A DNA stretch of 64,000 nucleotides from Saccharothrix syringae (GCF_009498035.1 NZ_CP034550.1:9424001-9488000); one strand, 5' to 3'; shown: positions 8,301 through 18,449, numbered from the stretch's first letter. The notes: generated by a model from the sequence alone, not told the origin. Made by a program: numbers and translations.

Positions 8301-8321
8301 GTTGAGCCAGTCAGACTCAAC
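8301..8321. promoter_or_regulatory. HAIR element (HspR operator) upstream of lon
   Basis: GTTGAGC - 7 bases - ACTCAAC. This matches the HAIR consensus CTTGAGT-N7-ACTCAAG in spacing and in the core TTGAG/CTCAA. It ends four bases before the lon ribosome binding site (GGAGGA, 8325-8330). In Streptomyces lon is repressed by HspR at such an element (established knowledge), so heat-shock control of this gene is predicted. Confidence 0.85.
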
Positions 8322-8334
8322 TTTGGAGGAGATC

Positions 8335-10689
8335 ATGGGCGAGACGTTGGCGCTGCCGGTGCTGCCGCTGGACGACGTGGTCGTGCTGCCGGGCATGGTC
8401 GTGCCGATCCGGCTCAGCGGCTCCGACGCCACCGCCGAGGCCCGCGCCGCCGTCGAGGCCGCGACCGCCGCCGGCGGCCAGTCCCGGGTGCTGCTGGTGC
8501 CGCGGCTGGACGGCAAGTACGCGAAGGTCGGCACGCTGGCGCTGATCGAGCAGGTCGGCCGCCTCTCCGGCGGCGAGCGGGCCGCCGTCGTGCGCGGCAC
8601 CGAGCGGGTGCGCATCGGCACCGGCACGACCGGTCCCGGCGCGGCCCTGTGGGTCGAGGCGACGGTCGCCGACGAGTCGCCGGTGGACGAGCGCACCCAC
8701 GAGCTGGCCCGCGAGTACCGCGCGCTGGTCACCACCATCCTCCAGCAGCGCGGCGCGTGGCAGGTGGTCGACTCCGTGCAGCAGGTGGACGACCCGTCCG
8801 CGCTGGCCGACCTCGCCGGGTACGCGTCGTACCTGGACGACGCGAAGAAGGTCTGGCTGCTGGAGACCAGCGACGTGACCCTGCGGCTGGAGAAGCTGCT
8901 GGAGTGGGGCCGCGAGTACCTGACCGAGTTGGACGTGGCCGAGACGATCCGCAAGGACGTCAAGGAGGGCGTGGAGAAGCAGCAGCGCGAGTTCCTGCTG
9001 CGCCAGCAGCTGGCCGCGATCCGCAAGGAGCTGGCCGAGCTGGAGGGCAAGCCCGCCACCGAGGAGCAGGACTACCGGGCCCGCGTCGAGGGCGCCGACC
9101 TGCCCGCGCACGTGCGGGAGGCCGCGCTGGCCGAGGTCGACAAGCTGGAGCGCACCTCCGAGCAGTCGCCCGAGGTCGGCTGGATCCGGACGTGGCTGGA
9201 CACGGTGCTGGGCATGCCGTGGAACGAGCGCACCGAGGACTCCTACGACATCGCGGGCGCGCGGGCGGTGCTGGACGCCGACCACGCGGGCCTGGACGAC
9301 GTGAAGGAGCGCATCACCGAGTACCTGGCCGTGCGGCGCCGGCGCGCCGACCGCGGCATGGGCGTCGTCGGCGGGCGGCGGTCCGGCGCGGTGCTGGCCC
9401 TGGTGGGCCCGCCCGGCGTGGGCAAGACCTCGCTCGGCGAGTCCGTCGCGCGGGCCATGGGCCGCAAGTTCGTCCGGGTCGCCCTGGGCGGCGTGCGGGA
9501 CGAGGCCGAGGTCCGCGGCCACCGGCGCACCTACGTGGGCGCGCTGCCCGGCCGGATCGTCCGGGCGATCTCCGAGGCGGGCTCGATGAACCCGGTGGTG
9601 CTGCTCGACGAGATCGACAAGGTCGGCGCGGACTACCGGGGCGACCCCACGGCCGCGCTGCTGGAGGTGCTGGACCCGGCGCAGAACCACACGTTCCGGG
9701 ACCACTACCTGGAGGTCGAGCTGGACCTGTCGGACGTGGTGTTCCTGGCCACGGCCAACGTGCTCGACGCCATCCCCGGCCCGCTGCTGGACCGCATGGA
9801 GCTGGTGCAGCTCGACGGCTACACCGAGGACGAGAAGGTCACCATCGCCCGCGACCACCTGCTGCCGCGGCAGGTCGAGCGCGCCGGCCTGGCGCCGGAG
9901 GACGTCTCGGTCACCGGGGCGGCGCTGCGGAAGCTGGCCGGCGAGTACACCCGCGAGGCGGGCGTGCGGCAGTTGGAGCGCTCGCTGGCGCGGGTGCTGC
10001 GGAAGGTGACGGCCAGGGTGGCGCTGGGCGAGGCCGAGCTGCCGGTGGCGGTGGACGTGCCCGACCTGCGCGGGTACCTGGGCTCGCCCAAGCACACGCC
10101 GGAGTCGGCCGAGCGGACCGCCGTGCCGGGCGTGGCCACGGGCCTGGCGGTGACCGGCGCGGGCGGTGACGTGCTGTTCGTCGAGGCGTCGCTGGCCTCG
10201 GCGGGCACCGGGTCGGCCGGCGTCACGCTGACCGGGCAGCTCGGCGAGGTGATGAAGGAGTCGGCGCAGATCGCGCTGTCGTACCTGAAGTCGCACGACG
10301 AGCGCGCCGCGGTGCTGGCCGAGCGCGGGGTGCACGTCCACGTGCCGGCGGGCGCGGTGCCCAAGGACGGGCCGTCCGCGGGCGTGACCATGACCACGGC
10401 GCTGGCGTCGCTGCTGTCGGGTCGCCCGGTGCGCTCGGACGTGGCGATGACCGGCGAGGTCTCCCTCACCGGCCGGGTGCTGCCGATCGGCGGGGTCAAG
10501 CAGAAGCTGCTGGCCGCGCACCGGGCGGGCATCACCACGGTCCTGCTGCCCCGGCGCAACGAGCCCGACCTGGACGACGTCCCGGAGTCGGTGCGCGACG
10601 AGCTGACCGTCCACCTGGTCGGCGACGTCCGGGAGGTGCTGGACCTGGCGCTCGAACCGGCCACCGCCACCGCCACCACTGCCGCATAA
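8335..10689 (+). CDS. lon: ATP-dependent protease Lon
   Basis: A 784-residue LonA protease of standard length. The N-terminal LON substrate domain spans about residues 3-200 ([19 protein letters not shown]). The AAA+ module has Walker A GPPGVGKT near residue 358 and Walker [10 protein letters not shown] near 421. The C-terminal Lon protease domain has the catalytic Ser681 in KDGPSAG and the catalytic Lys in GGVKQK (722-724). It degrades misfolded and regulatory proteins in the cytoplasm. The start is ATG 8335, four bases after GGAGGA; an in-frame TTG upstream lies within the operator and is rejected. Monocistronic, ending at a strong hairpin. Confidence 0.97.
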   Translation: MGETLALPVLPLDDVVVLPGMVVPIRLSGSDATAEARAAVEAATAAGGQSRVLLVPRLDGKYAKVGTLALIEQVGRLSGGERAAVVRGTERVRIGTGTTGPGAALWVEATVADESPVDERTHELAREYRALVTTILQQRGAWQVVDSVQQVDDPSALADLAGYASYLDDAKKVWLLETSDVTLRLEKLLEWGREYLTELDVAETIRKDVKEGVEKQQREFLLRQQLAAIRKELAELEGKPATEEQDYRARVEGADLPAHVREAALAEVDKLERTSEQSPEVGWIRTWLDTVLGMPWNERTEDSYDIAGARAVLDADHAGLDDVKERITEYLAVRRRRADRGMGVVGGRRSGAVLALVGPPGVGKTSLGESVARAMGRKFVRVALGGVRDEAEVRGHRRTYVGALPGRIVRAISEAGSMNPVVLLDEIDKVGADYRGDPTAALLEVLDPAQNHTFRDHYLEVELDLSDVVFLATANVLDAIPGPLLDRMELVQLDGYTEDEKVTIARDHLLPRQVERAGLAPEDVSVTGAALRKLAGEYTREAGVRQLERSLARVLRKVTARVALGEAELPVAVDVPDLRGYLGSPKHTPESAERTAVPGVATGLAVTGAGGDVLFVEASLASAGTGSAGVTLTGQLGEVMKESAQIALSYLKSHDERAAVLAERGVHVHVPAGAVPKDGPSAGVTMTTALASLLSGRPVRSDVAMTGEVSLTGRVLPIGGVKQKLLAAHRAGITTVLLPRRNEPDLDDVPESVRDELTVHLVGDVREVLDLALEPATATATTAA

Positions 10690-10728
10690 CCGCGCGAGTC
10701 GAACCCCCACGACCCGCGTGTCGAACCT

Positions 10729-10763
10729 CCAGGACCCCCGAGTTCCACACTCGGGGGTCCTGG
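10729..10763. terminator. bidirectional terminator between lon and the AMIN-like gene
   Basis: A perfect 15-bp stem: CCAGGACCCCCGAGT (10729-10743) pairs with ACTCGGGGGTCCTGG (10749-10763) around a five-base loop. It sits between two convergent genes. A partial preceding copy (cgacccgcgtgtcgaacc) suggests a duplicated unit. Confidence 0.85.
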
Positions 10764-10772
10764 TTCACGGGG

Positions 10773-11258
10773 TCAGTGGCCCACGTCGATGACCAGGCGG
10801 GTGGGTGCGTCGAGCAGGAGGACGCGGTGCCAGGAGTCGCGGCGCAGGCCGAGGCCGACGGTCAGGTTGGCCTCGAAGTCGCCGGTGATGGCGAACGCCT
10901 GCACGTTGGCCAGGCCGGGGGTGTCGAACTGGCGCGGGCCGGTGTACGTGGGGTTGCCCGCGTCGTCGTGCGCGGCCGCGGGCGCGCTGCGGACCTCCAG
11001 GAAGTAGCTCCCGGGCAGGTTGACCGGGTTGCCGGAGGGGTCCGCGATCAACTGGTCCACGCAGCGGATGAAGAACTCCGGCCGCGGGCCGTTCAGGTCG
11101 AGCACGACCCGGTCGAAGCCGGCGTGCTGCCCGGTGCGGACGTTGGTGAGCACCGGGACCAGCGGGGCCTGCGCGCCGGCGGCGGCCGCCGGGATCGCGG
11201 CACCCACCGCGACGAGGGTGAGGGCGAGCAGCCCGAAGCGTCTGAGCTTGTTGAGCAT
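10773..11258 (-). CDS. secreted AMIN-like domain protein
   Basis: A 161-residue protein with a Sec signal peptide (positive MLNKLRRFG, hydrophobic core, Ala-rich cleavage region near residue 30). The mature part has the beta-rich pattern VLTNVRTGQHAGFDRVVLDL ... RLVIDVGH, seen in small exported actinobacterial proteins with an AMIN-like domain. In other bacteria AMIN domains bind peptidoglycan; the function here is unknown. It has a single-gene layout, convergent with lon. Confidence 0.8.
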   Translation of the reverse strand: MLNKLRRFGLLALTLVAVGAAIPAAAAGAQAPLVPVLTNVRTGQHAGFDRVVLDLNGPRPEFFIRCVDQLIADPSGNPVNLPGSYFLEVRSAPAAAHDDAGNPTYTGPRQFDTPGLANVQAFAITGDFEANLTVGLGLRRDSWHRVLLLDAPTRLVIDVGH

Positions 11259-11413
11259 GACCCCTCCAAGGGGCGTGTGGACCCGGCTGGCTGCCGGGTC
11301 GTACCCCCCAAGACGTGTCGCGCGTCACGGGGTTGCCCGCCGGCCGCCTGCGCGCCCGACCGGGCGGCGATAGGGTTCGGGCAGTCCGGCAAGATCACGT
11401 GTGGGAGGCCCCG

Positions 11414-11941
11414 ATGAGCCTTGAGCGCCCCGTCGCTCCCGACCCCTACGCCCTGCTGCCGCAGGTGCCCTCGTTCACGGTCAGCTCGACCGACGTGGAG
11501 GACGGCCAGGCGCTGCCGCAGGCCCAGGTCTACGAGGGCGGCAACACCTCGCCGCAGCTGAGCTGGACCGGGTTCCCGGAGGGGACGAAGAGCTTCGCCG
11601 TCACCTGCTTCGACCCGGACGCCCCGACGCCCTCGGGCTTCTGGCACTGGGTCGCGGTGAACATCCCGGCGTCGGTGACGTCCCTGGGCACCGGCGCGGG
11701 CGCGTCCGACGACGCGCTGCCCGACGGCGCGTTCCACGTGCGCAACGACTACGGCACGCGCGACTTCGGCGGCGCCGCGCCCCCGCCCGGCGACCAGGTG
11801 CACCGCTACTACTTCGTGGTGCACGCGGTGGACGTGGAGAAGCTCGACGTCGACGGCGACGCCTCGCCCGCGGTGGTGAGCTTCAACCTCGCGTTCCACA
11901 CCCTGGCGCGCGCCGTGCTCGTGCCCACCTACGCCCACTGA
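11414..11941 (+). CDS. YbhB/YbcL family (PEBP-like) protein
   Basis: A 175-residue protein starting at ATG 11414 after GGGAGG. It carries the phosphatidylethanolamine-binding-protein fold signatures: the anion-pocket stretch [20 protein letters not shown] and a later [16 protein letters not shown] motif. The family includes the Raf kinase inhibitor-like proteins YbhB and YbcL. Biochemical roles in actinomycetes are poorly defined. Upstream in-frame codons from 11315 are antisense to the promoter region of the AMIN-like gene and were left out. Same direction as mtr, 43 bases apart. Confidence 0.9.
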   Translation: MSLERPVAPDPYALLPQVPSFTVSSTDVEDGQALPQAQVYEGGNTSPQLSWTGFPEGTKSFAVTCFDPDAPTPSGFWHWVAVNIPASVTSLGTGAGASDDALPDGAFHVRNDYGTRDFGGAAPPPGDQVHRYYFVVHAVDVEKLDVDGDASPAVVSFNLAFHTLARAVLVPTYAH

Positions 11942-11984
11942 CCGCACCGGGAACAAGTGCCCCACGTCGCGAGTTGGAGCCGAC

Positions 11985-13361
11985 GTGAGGCACTTCGACC
12001 TGGTCATCATCGGCTCCGGCTCCGGCAACTCCATCGCCGACGAGCGGTTCTCCGGCTGGAAGATCGCGATCGTCGAGAAGGGCGTGTTCGGCGGCACGTG
12101 CCTGAACGTCGGGTGCATCCCCACCAAGATGTTCGTGCACACCGCGGACGTGGCCGCCGCACCGGCCTCCGGCGCGCGGCTCGGCGTCGACGCCCACCTC
12201 GACGGCGTGCGCTGGACCGACGTCCGCGACCGGATCTTCGGCCGGATCGACCCGATCTCCGAGGGCGGCAGGCGGTGGCGGGCGGAGGAGAACGCCAACG
12301 TCACGGTGTTCGCCAGCACGGCCAGGTTCGTCGGCCCGAAGACGCTCGACACGGGCACCGGCGAGACGATCACGGCCGACCGCTTCGTGCTGGCCGCCGG
12401 CAGCCGCCCGGTGGTCCCGGACGTGGCCGACCTCGCCTCCGTCGGCTACCACACCAGCGACACGATCATGCGCCTGGACGCGCTGCCGCCCCGGATGACC
12501 ATCCTGGGCAGCGGTTTCGTGGCCGCCGAGTTCGCGCACGTGTTCTCCTCGTTCGGCGTCGCGGTGACCGTCGTCGGCCGCTCGGACCTGCTGCTTCGGC
12601 ACGAGGACCGGGAGATCGCCACGCGGTTCACCCGGATCGCCTCGGAGAAGTGGGACGTGCGGCTGCGCCGCAAGGCGGTGCGGGCCGAGCGCGTGGACGG
12701 CGTGGTGCGCCTGCACCTGGAGGGCCCGTCCGGCGAGGAGCACGTGGACGCCGAGGAACTGCTGGTCGCGGTCGGCCGCACGCCCAACTCGGACCTGCTC
12801 GACCTGCCCGCCACCGGTGTCGCGCTGCACGCCGACGGCCGCGTGGTGGTCGACGGGCACCAGCGGACCTCGGTCGAGGGCATCTACGCGCTGGGCGACG
12901 TGAGCAGCGAGCACCAGCTCAAGCACGTGGCCAACCACGAGGCGCGGGTCGTGCAGCACAACCTGCTGCACCCGGACGAGCCGATCGCCTCCGACCACCG
13001 GTTCGTGCCCTCCGCGGTGTTCAGCTCGCCGCAGGTCGCCTCGGTGGGGCTGACCGAGGAGCAGGCGGCCGAGCGCGGGGTGCGGTACGTGGCCGCGTCG
13101 CAGGCGTACGCGTCGATCGCGTACGGCTGGGCGATGGAGGACTCGACCGGGTTCGCGAAGGTCCTGGCCGACCCGGAGGACGGGCGGATCCTGGGCGCCC
13201 ACGTCATCGGACCGCAGGCGCCGACGGTGATCCAGCCGCTGATCCAGGCGATGAGCTTCGGCCTGGACGCCAAGTCGATGGCGCGCGGCCAGTACTGGAT
13301 CCACCCGGCGATGCCCGAGGTGGTCGAGAACGCCCTGCTCAACCTGCCGCTGGAGTACTGA
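11985..13361 (+). CDS. mtr: mycothione reductase
   Basis: A 458-residue flavoprotein disulfide reductase that keeps mycothiol reduced using NADPH. Seen: FAD dinucleotide motif GSGSGN (10-15), redox-active Cys39 and Cys44 in [11 protein letters not shown], a second Rossmann motif GSGFVAAE, the [11 protein letters not shown] segment closing the FAD site, and the C-terminal His440-Pro and Glu445 (YWIHPAMPE) that act on the partner subunit in the family. The lack of an N-terminal extension and the HVANHE wording favour Mtr over lipoamide dehydrogenase. The start is GTG 11985. It supports an actinobacterial host, because mycothiol is restricted to that phylum. Confidence 0.93.
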   Translation: MRHFDLVIIGSGSGNSIADERFSGWKIAIVEKGVFGGTCLNVGCIPTKMFVHTADVAAAPASGARLGVDAHLDGVRWTDVRDRIFGRIDPISEGGRRWRAEENANVTVFASTARFVGPKTLDTGTGETITADRFVLAAGSRPVVPDVADLASVGYHTSDTIMRLDALPPRMTILGSGFVAAEFAHVFSSFGVAVTVVGRSDLLLRHEDREIATRFTRIASEKWDVRLRRKAVRAERVDGVVRLHLEGPSGEEHVDAEELLVAVGRTPNSDLLDLPATGVALHADGRVVVDGHQRTSVEGIYALGDVSSEHQLKHVANHEARVVQHNLLHPDEPIASDHRFVPSAVFSSPQVASVGLTEEQAAERGVRYVAASQAYASIAYGWAMEDSTGFAKVLADPEDGRILGAHVIGPQAPTVIQPLIQAMSFGLDAKSMARGQYWIHPAMPEVVENALLNLPLEY

Positions 13362-13369
13362 TCGAAAGT

Positions 13370-13412
13370 GCGCCGGGCCCGGCCGGACCCCTCGAACGGC
13401 CGGGCCCGGCGC
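13370..13412. terminator. hairpin terminator after mtr
   Basis: A 16-bp perfect stem, GCGCCGGGCCCGGCCG (13370-13385) with CGGCCGGGCCCGGCGC (13397-13412), and an 11-base loop, followed by TTACTT. It starts nine bases after the mtr stop. Confidence 0.85.
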
Positions 13413-13506
13413 TTACTTCCGTCACCGACACATCGCGCGGGCGACGTGAGGTGTTATCACTTCACGCGGTGCGGGGGTCGCCGGCTCACGGTGCCGGGTC
13501 GCCGGC

Positions 13507-14760
13507 TCACACGGTGCGGGGGCGGCCCGCCACCCAGCCCAGCGCGGTGAGCAGGACCAGCAGGCCCACCAGCACCAGCATCGACACCGCCCAGCCGCCG
13601 GTCGCGCCGCGCAGCACGCCGAACGCGAAGGGGCCCGCCGCGGAGATCAGGTAGCCGATGCTCTGCGCCATCGCCGACAGGCGCGCGGTGTCCGCGCCGG
13701 ACGAGGTCCGCAGGGAGATCAGCACCAGCGCGAGCGGGAACATGCCCATGCCGACGCCGATCAGCACGGCCCACGCGCCGGGCGCGGCGGCGGGCGCCAG
13801 GGCCAGGCCGAGCACGCCGAGCACGGACAGCGCGCCGAGCAGCACCACCAGCCCCGACTGGCTCGACCGCCGGGCGGCCAGCGGCGGCACGACCAGGCTC
13901 ACCGGCACGCCGAGCACCATGGTGACGGCCAGCAGCAGCCCGGCCGTGGTCCGGTCCACCCCGGCGTCGACCAGGATCTGCGGCAACCAACCCATCACCG
14001 TGTAGGCCAGCAGGGACTGCAGGCCGAAGAAGACCGTGATCACCCACGCCAGCGGGCTGCGCAGCAGGGACCGGCCCGCGGGCGCGCGGCGGGCGGTGGC
14101 GCGGACCTCCGCGCCGTGCCGGGCGCCGGCCAGCCAGACCAGCAGGGCCGCCAGCGACAGGCACGCCCAGGCGCCCACGGCGAGCCGCCACGAGCCGAGC
14201 ACGGACTCCAGGACCGGGGTGAGGGCGGCGCCGACCGCGGCGCCCGCGGCGAGGGCCGCGGTGTAGACGCCGGTCACCAGGCCCACCCGGTCGGGGAAGG
14301 ACTCCTTGACCACCACCGGGATCAGCACGTTGCAGACCGCGATGCCGGCGCACGCGACGAACGTGCCGCCGAGCACCACCGCCGGGCCGTCCACCACGCG
14401 CAGCACCAGGCCGAGGGTCAGCACGGCCAGCGACCCGCCGACCGCGCGGGCCATGCCCAGCCGGCGGCCCAGCCACGGCGCGAGGAACGCGGCGAAGCCG
14501 AAGCACAGCGTGGGCACGGCGGTCAGGGCGCTGGTCCAGGTCGTGGACACGCCGAGGGAGGCGCGCACGTCGCCGAGGATCGAGGCCAGGCCGGTGACGG
14601 CGGGCCGGAGGTTCGCCGCGGCCAGGGCTACGCCGATCGCCAACAGCGTGCTGCCGACCAGGGCAACCTGCCTGCTCCGGCCTCCTGGACCGGCAGCACT
14701 ACCAGCAGGATGGGCCGCGATCGTCGCATTGGCACCGGGATCGGTGGCAGTGTGGACCAT
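13507..14760 (-). CDS. MFS transporter, CynX/NimT type
   Basis: About 417 residues with twelve hydrophobic segments and the CynX/NimT-style first helix LLAIGVALAAANLRPAVTGLASI. The family exports or imports small anions and amphipathic compounds such as cyanate or 2-nitroimidazole. The start is uncertain: ATG 14760 is used, but GTG 14799 would add 13 residues and leave a nearly leaderless transcript. It is divergent from a FadR-type GntR regulator that begins 86 bases away, which is its likely controller. Confidence 0.85.
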   Translation of the reverse strand: MVHTATDPGANATIAAHPAGSAAGPGGRSRQVALVGSTLLAIGVALAAANLRPAVTGLASILGDVRASLGVSTTWTSALTAVPTLCFGFAAFLAPWLGRRLGMARAVGGSLAVLTLGLVLRVVDGPAVVLGGTFVACAGIAVCNVLIPVVVKESFPDRVGLVTGVYTAALAAGAAVGAALTPVLESVLGSWRLAVGAWACLSLAALLVWLAGARHGAEVRATARRAPAGRSLLRSPLAWVITVFFGLQSLLAYTVMGWLPQILVDAGVDRTTAGLLLAVTMVLGVPVSLVVPPLAARRSSQSGLVVLLGALSVLGVLGLALAPAAAPGAWAVLIGVGMGMFPLALVLISLRTSSGADTARLSAMAQSIGYLISAAGPFAFGVLRGATGGWAVSMLVLVGLLVLLTALGWVAGRPRTV

Positions 14761-14815
14761 CGACGGTGACCGGTCTGGCTGGGCGTGCTGGATCGTCACG
14801 CGCCTACTATTACAG

Positions 14816-14826
14816 ACATGGGATGT
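14816..14826. promoter_or_regulatory. candidate operator between MFS gene and fadR-type gene
   Basis: A small perfect dyad, ACAT-GGG-ATGT, lies in the AT-richer promoter gap, 20 bases before the GntR start. Its position suits autoregulation and control of the transporter. No experimental consensus is matched. Confidence 0.3.
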
Positions 14827-14846
14827 TCGGATGAAAGGATGGCGTT

Positions 14847-15518
14847 GTGCCATTGGCCACTACTCGGCGGGCCGGGCTCGTCGACCAGGTGATCGACCAG
14901 ATGAGGGGAGCGATCGCCGCCGGTGAATGGCCGGTCGGCCGCCGCATCCCGCCCGAACCCGAGCTGGTCAACGCGCTGGGGGTGGGTCGCAACACCGTGC
15001 GGGAGGCGGTGCGCGCGCTGTCCCACGCCGGCCTGCTGGAGGTCCGCCAGGGCGACGGCACGTTCGTCCGCGCCACCAGCGAGCTGTCCGGCGCGGTCCG
15101 CCGGATGTGCGGCAGCGAGCTGCGCGACGTGCTCCAGGTGCGCCGGACGCTGGAGGTCGAGGGGGCTCGGCTGGCCGCGTCCCAGCGCACCGAGGAGGAG
15201 CTGCGGCGGCTGGAGCAGCTGCTGGCCGAGCGCGACGAGGCGCTGGTCGCCAAGGACTGGGTGCGCCTGGTCGAGCGCGACACCGCGTTCCACGTGCTGC
15301 TGGTCCAGTGCTCGCACAACACCCTGCTCGCCGAGCTGTACCAGGGGCTGACCGAGGCCGTGCGGGCCAGCATCACGGCCACCGTGGAGACCGACCACGA
15401 CGACGAGCACGTCTCGCACACCGGCCTGCTCGACGCGGTGCGCGACCGCGACCCGGCCCGGGCCGCGGCCGAGGCGGGCGGGTTCCTGGAGGACCTGCTG
15501 GAGCGCCACCAGGGCTGA
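14847..15518 (+). CDS. FadR-subfamily GntR regulator
   Basis: A 223-residue regulator. The N-terminal winged HTH (about residues 8-75; PEPELVNALGVGRNTVREAV) is typical GntR. The all-helical C-terminal FCD domain (about 95-215) contains the conserved D...H...H pattern that binds a metal and a carboxylate ligand in this subfamily (ERDTAFHVLL, then HTGLLDAV). The start is GTG 14847. It is likely a ligand-responsive repressor of the divergent MFS transporter (inference from layout). Confidence 0.9.
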   Translation: MPLATTRRAGLVDQVIDQMRGAIAAGEWPVGRRIPPEPELVNALGVGRNTVREAVRALSHAGLLEVRQGDGTFVRATSELSGAVRRMCGSELRDVLQVRRTLEVEGARLAASQRTEEELRRLEQLLAERDEALVAKDWVRLVERDTAFHVLLVQCSHNTLLAELYQGLTEAVRASITATVETDHDDEHVSHTGLLDAVRDRDPARAAAEAGGFLEDLLERHQG

Positions 15519-15521
15519 GCC

Positions 15522-16430
15522 TCACGCGGTGTCGCGCTGCTCCCAGCAGGTCCGCAACGCCGCGAGCGCGGCCGTGACGGCGGGGCGCCGACCGGCCTGG
15601 GTGCGCCAGACGGCGAACACGCGGCGGGTCGGCGTGGGCACGAACGGCACCGCGCGCACCCCGTCCGGCAGCACGCCCCGGCCGAGCCGGGGCAGCAGCG
15701 CGACACCGATGCCCCGGGACAGCAGGGCCAGCTGCGTCTCGTACTCGGCCACGCGGTGGGCCAGGTCGGGCTCCATGCCCGCGCCCCGGAAGGTGTTGAC
15801 CAGCCAGTCGTGGCAGATCGTGCCCTCCGGCTGGCAGATCCACCGCTCGCCGGCCAGGTCCTCGGGCGCCACCGACGCCCGGTCGGCCAGCGGGTGCCCG
15901 ACCGGCACCAGCACGTCCGCGACGTCCTCGCCCAGGCGCGCCCGCGACACCGGCTCGGGCACGGGCAGCGGCGCGTTGACCCAGTCGTGGGTGACGGCCA
16001 GGTCCAGCTCGCCGCGGGCCACCGCGCCCAGCCCGTCCGGCGGGTCCAGCTCCACCACGCGCACGTCCAGCCGCGGGTGGTCGGCGGCCAGCCGCGCCAG
16101 CGCGGCGGGCAGCAGGCCGCGCGCGGCCGTGGCGAACGCGCCGACGTGCAGCCTGCCGACCGCCTCGCCGCGCTGCTCCTCCAGCGCCACCTCGGCCCGC
16201 TCGACCAGCGCCAGCACCTGCCGGGCGGTGGTCGACAGCAGGTGGGCCGCGTCGGTGAGCGCGACGCCCCGGCCCCGCCGCTCCAGCAGCGCGGCGCCGG
16301 TCTCCCGCTCCAGCTTGGCGATCTGCTGGGACACCGCCGAGGGCGTGCAGTTGAGCGCCGCGGCCGCCGCGCCGACCGAACCGTGGGTGGCCACCGCGTG
16401 CAGGGCGCGCAGCCGTCCGAGATCCAACAT
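15522..16430 (-). CDS. LysR-family regulator
   Basis: A 302-residue LysR protein. The HTH is at residues 1-60 (LHAVATHGSVGAAAAALN; SAVSQQIAKLERETG) and the effector domain follows to the end. It starts at ATG 16430 and diverges from an EamA transporter gene across 64 bases, the usual LysR/target layout. Its stop is only three bases from the stop of the convergent GntR gene. Confidence 0.9.
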   Translation of the reverse strand: MLDLGRLRALHAVATHGSVGAAAAALNCTPSAVSQQIAKLERETGAALLERRGRGVALTDAAHLLSTTARQVLALVERAEVALEEQRGEAVGRLHVGAFATAARGLLPAALARLAADHPRLDVRVVELDPPDGLGAVARGELDLAVTHDWVNAPLPVPEPVSRARLGEDVADVLVPVGHPLADRASVAPEDLAGERWICQPEGTICHDWLVNTFRGAGMEPDLAHRVAEYETQLALLSRGIGVALLPRLGRGVLPDGVRAVPFVPTPTRRVFAVWRTQAGRRPAVTAALAALRTCWEQRDTA

Positions 16431-16494
16431 GCAGCGATGCTAAACGAAAGACTTCAGAAGTAATTGCTAGTGCTAAACGGTTGGTCGCTGAAGA
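16431..16494. promoter_or_regulatory. shared promoter/operator region of LysR and EamA genes
   Basis: This short interval is AT-rich for the genome. It holds an 11-base dyad ACTT-CAG-AAGT at 16451-16461 and a direct repeat TGCTAAACG at 16438-16446 and 16471-16479, 33 bases apart (about three helical turns). These are plausible LysR contact sites. Confidence 0.4.
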
Positions 16495-17418
16495 GTGGGT
16501 CGCGTGAAACCACGCCACGTCGCCCTCGCGGTCCTCGTCGCCACCATCTGGGGCGTCAACTTCGTCGTGATCAAGGTGGGCCTGCGCGACTTCCCGCCGC
16601 TGCTGTTCTCCGCGCTGCGCTTCCTGGCGGCCGCGGTGCCCGCGCTGCTGTTCGTGGGCAGGCCCAGGGTGGCGTGGCGGTGGGTCGTGGCGGTCGCCCT
16701 GTGCCTGGGCGTGGCCAAGTTCGGGCTGGTGTTCCTCGGCATGGCCGCCGGGATGCCCGCCGGGCTCTCGTCGCTGGTGCTGCAGAGCCAGGTGTTCTTC
16801 ACCGTGCTGTTCGCCGCGGTGCTGCTGCGCGAACGGCCGCGGCCGACGCAGCTGGCCGGGATGGGCGTGGCGGCGCTGGGCATCGTGCTGATCGCCCTGG
16901 ACTACGGCGTGGACCGCCCGCTCTCGGCGTTCCTGCTGGTGGTGCTGGGCGCGGTGGCGTGGGGCCTGGCGAACGTGGCCACCCGCCGCGCCCAGCCGCC
17001 GAACGCGCTGAACTTCATCGTGTGGACCAGCGCGCTCGCCGTGCCGCCGCTGCTCGGCCTGTCGCTGGTCTTCGAGGGCGCCGCCGCGGACCTGGCCGCG
17101 CTGCGGGCGCTGGACTGGACCGGGGTGGCCGCCGTCCTGTTCATCGCCTGGGTCTCCACGCTGCTCGGCTTCGGCCTGTGGAACCTGCTGCTGAGCCGCT
17201 ACGAGGCGAGCGCGGTGGTGCCGTTCGCGCTGCTGGTGCCGGTGGCCGGGATGCTGTCCGGGTGGCTGCTGCTCGACGAGACCACCACCGCGGCGCGCCT
17301 GGGCGGCGCGGCGCTGGTGGTCGTGGGCATGGCCGCCACCACGGTGCGGCGGCTGCGCCCCGGCCGGAAGGGGTCACCGGCCGTGTCGGAGCTTGACGCC
17401 CCCGTGACCGTTCGGTGA
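16495..17418 (+). CDS. EamA-family (DMT) exporter
   Basis: A 307-residue membrane protein with ten hydrophobic helices arranged as two EamA repeats (first repeat about residues 10-135, second 150-285). It starts HVALAVLVATIWGVNFVVIK, the typical EamA/RhaT opening, and ends each half with a small-residue-rich helix. Members export amino acids or other metabolites. The start is GTG 16495, with GTG 16504 as an alternative. Probably regulated by the divergent LysR. Confidence 0.9.
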   Translation: MGRVKPRHVALAVLVATIWGVNFVVIKVGLRDFPPLLFSALRFLAAAVPALLFVGRPRVAWRWVVAVALCLGVAKFGLVFLGMAAGMPAGLSSLVLQSQVFFTVLFAAVLLRERPRPTQLAGMGVAALGIVLIALDYGVDRPLSAFLLVVLGAVAWGLANVATRRAQPPNALNFIVWTSALAVPPLLGLSLVFEGAAADLAALRALDWTGVAAVLFIAWVSTLLGFGLWNLLLSRYEASAVVPFALLVPVAGMLSGWLLLDETTTAARLGGAALVVVGMAATTVRRLRPGRKGSPAVSELDAPVTVR

Positions 17419-17428
17419 GCTGGGGGGT

Positions 17429-18361
17429 GTGGAGCACCGGGTGCTGTCGGCGAGGACGATCGTGCTCTGGGCGATCGGGCTGGCGGTGGTCGCCGCGTGC
17501 TCCACGACCCTGCTGCTGGTGACCCTCGGCTCCGGCGACCCGCGCGACCTGATGCGGCTGGACGCGATCCGCACGGCCTCCGGCATCGTGCTCGGCACCG
17601 GCGGCGCGGCGGCGCTGCTGCTCACCGCCCGCCGCCAGCGGTCCACCGAGCTGGACCTGCGGCAGAAGGACCACGACGCGACCGAGCGGCGCGTCACCGA
17701 GCTGTACGGCAAGGCCGCCGACCAGCTCGGCAACGACAAGGCGCCGGTGCGGCTGGCCGGGCTGTACGCGCTGGAGCGGCTGGCCCAGGACAACCCGGCG
17801 CACCGGCAGACCATCGTCAACCTGGTCTGCGCCTACCTGCGGATGCCGTTCACGCCGCCGCCCGAGGTCGCCGCCCGGGTGCGCCTGCTCCCCCGCGACG
17901 CGCAGCGGTTCCAGGAGCTGGAGGTCCGGCAGACCGCCACCGGGCTGCTGGTCGCGCACCTGCGGCCGGACCGGCCCGAGGCGTTCTGGTCGGGCATCTC
18001 GCTCGACCTGTCCAACGCGACCCTGGTCAAGCTCGCGCTGACCCACGCCGAGGTCGCCTCGGCGTCGTTCGCGGGCACCACGTTCGTGGGCCCGGCGACG
18101 CTGCGGGGCACGGTGGTCACCGGCACCGCCGACTTCCGCGACACCCGCTTCCGCGGCCTGGCCGACTTCCGGCGGGTCGGGTTCGGCGAGGCGTCCTTCC
18201 GCGGCGCGGTGTTCGAGGGCGAGACCGACTTCGGCGTGCACACCACGGCCGTGCTCACCGGTGCCCGCACCCGCGTGCGCGGCGTGCGGCACAAGTGGCC
18301 CGACGGGTGGACCGAGCGGCCCGACGGCCCGGACTGGGCCGTGCTCGTGCGCGATCCGTAA
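17429..18361 (+). CDS. membrane-anchored pentapeptide-repeat protein
   Basis: A 310-residue protein. Two N-terminal hydrophobic helices (about residues 10-33 and 48-68) are followed by a charged coiled segment with the actinobacterial signature RVTELYGKAADQLGNDKAPVR (the section after residue 85) and a helical ALERLAQ region. Residues about 190-265 form pentapeptide repeats of A(D/N)LXX type (ASFAG, ADFRD, ADFRR, ASFRG), a right-handed beta-helix. Function unknown. It begins ten bases after the EamA stop, so cotranscription is likely. Confidence 0.85.
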   Translation: MEHRVLSARTIVLWAIGLAVVAACSTTLLLVTLGSGDPRDLMRLDAIRTASGIVLGTGGAAALLLTARRQRSTELDLRQKDHDATERRVTELYGKAADQLGNDKAPVRLAGLYALERLAQDNPAHRQTIVNLVCAYLRMPFTPPPEVAARVRLLPRDAQRFQELEVRQTATGLLVAHLRPDRPEAFWSGISLDLSNATLVKLALTHAEVASASFAGTTFVGPATLRGTVVTGTADFRDTRFRGLADFRRVGFGEASFRGAVFEGETDFGVHTTAVLTGARTRVRGVRHKWPDGWTERPDGPDWAVLVRDP

Positions 18362-18449
18362 TCACGTGTAGCCCGAACGGGCGACGTATCCCCCGGTGCC
18401 CCCACGGTACTTTCTGGGTATGAGGCCAAGCCCCGGTTGGAGGTGTGAC

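Noticed and set aside
8317..10710. Minus-strand 797-residue open frame opposite lon
   Set aside because: It is a shadow of high-GC codon structure, with His/Gln/Arg/Leu-rich translation and no family motifs.
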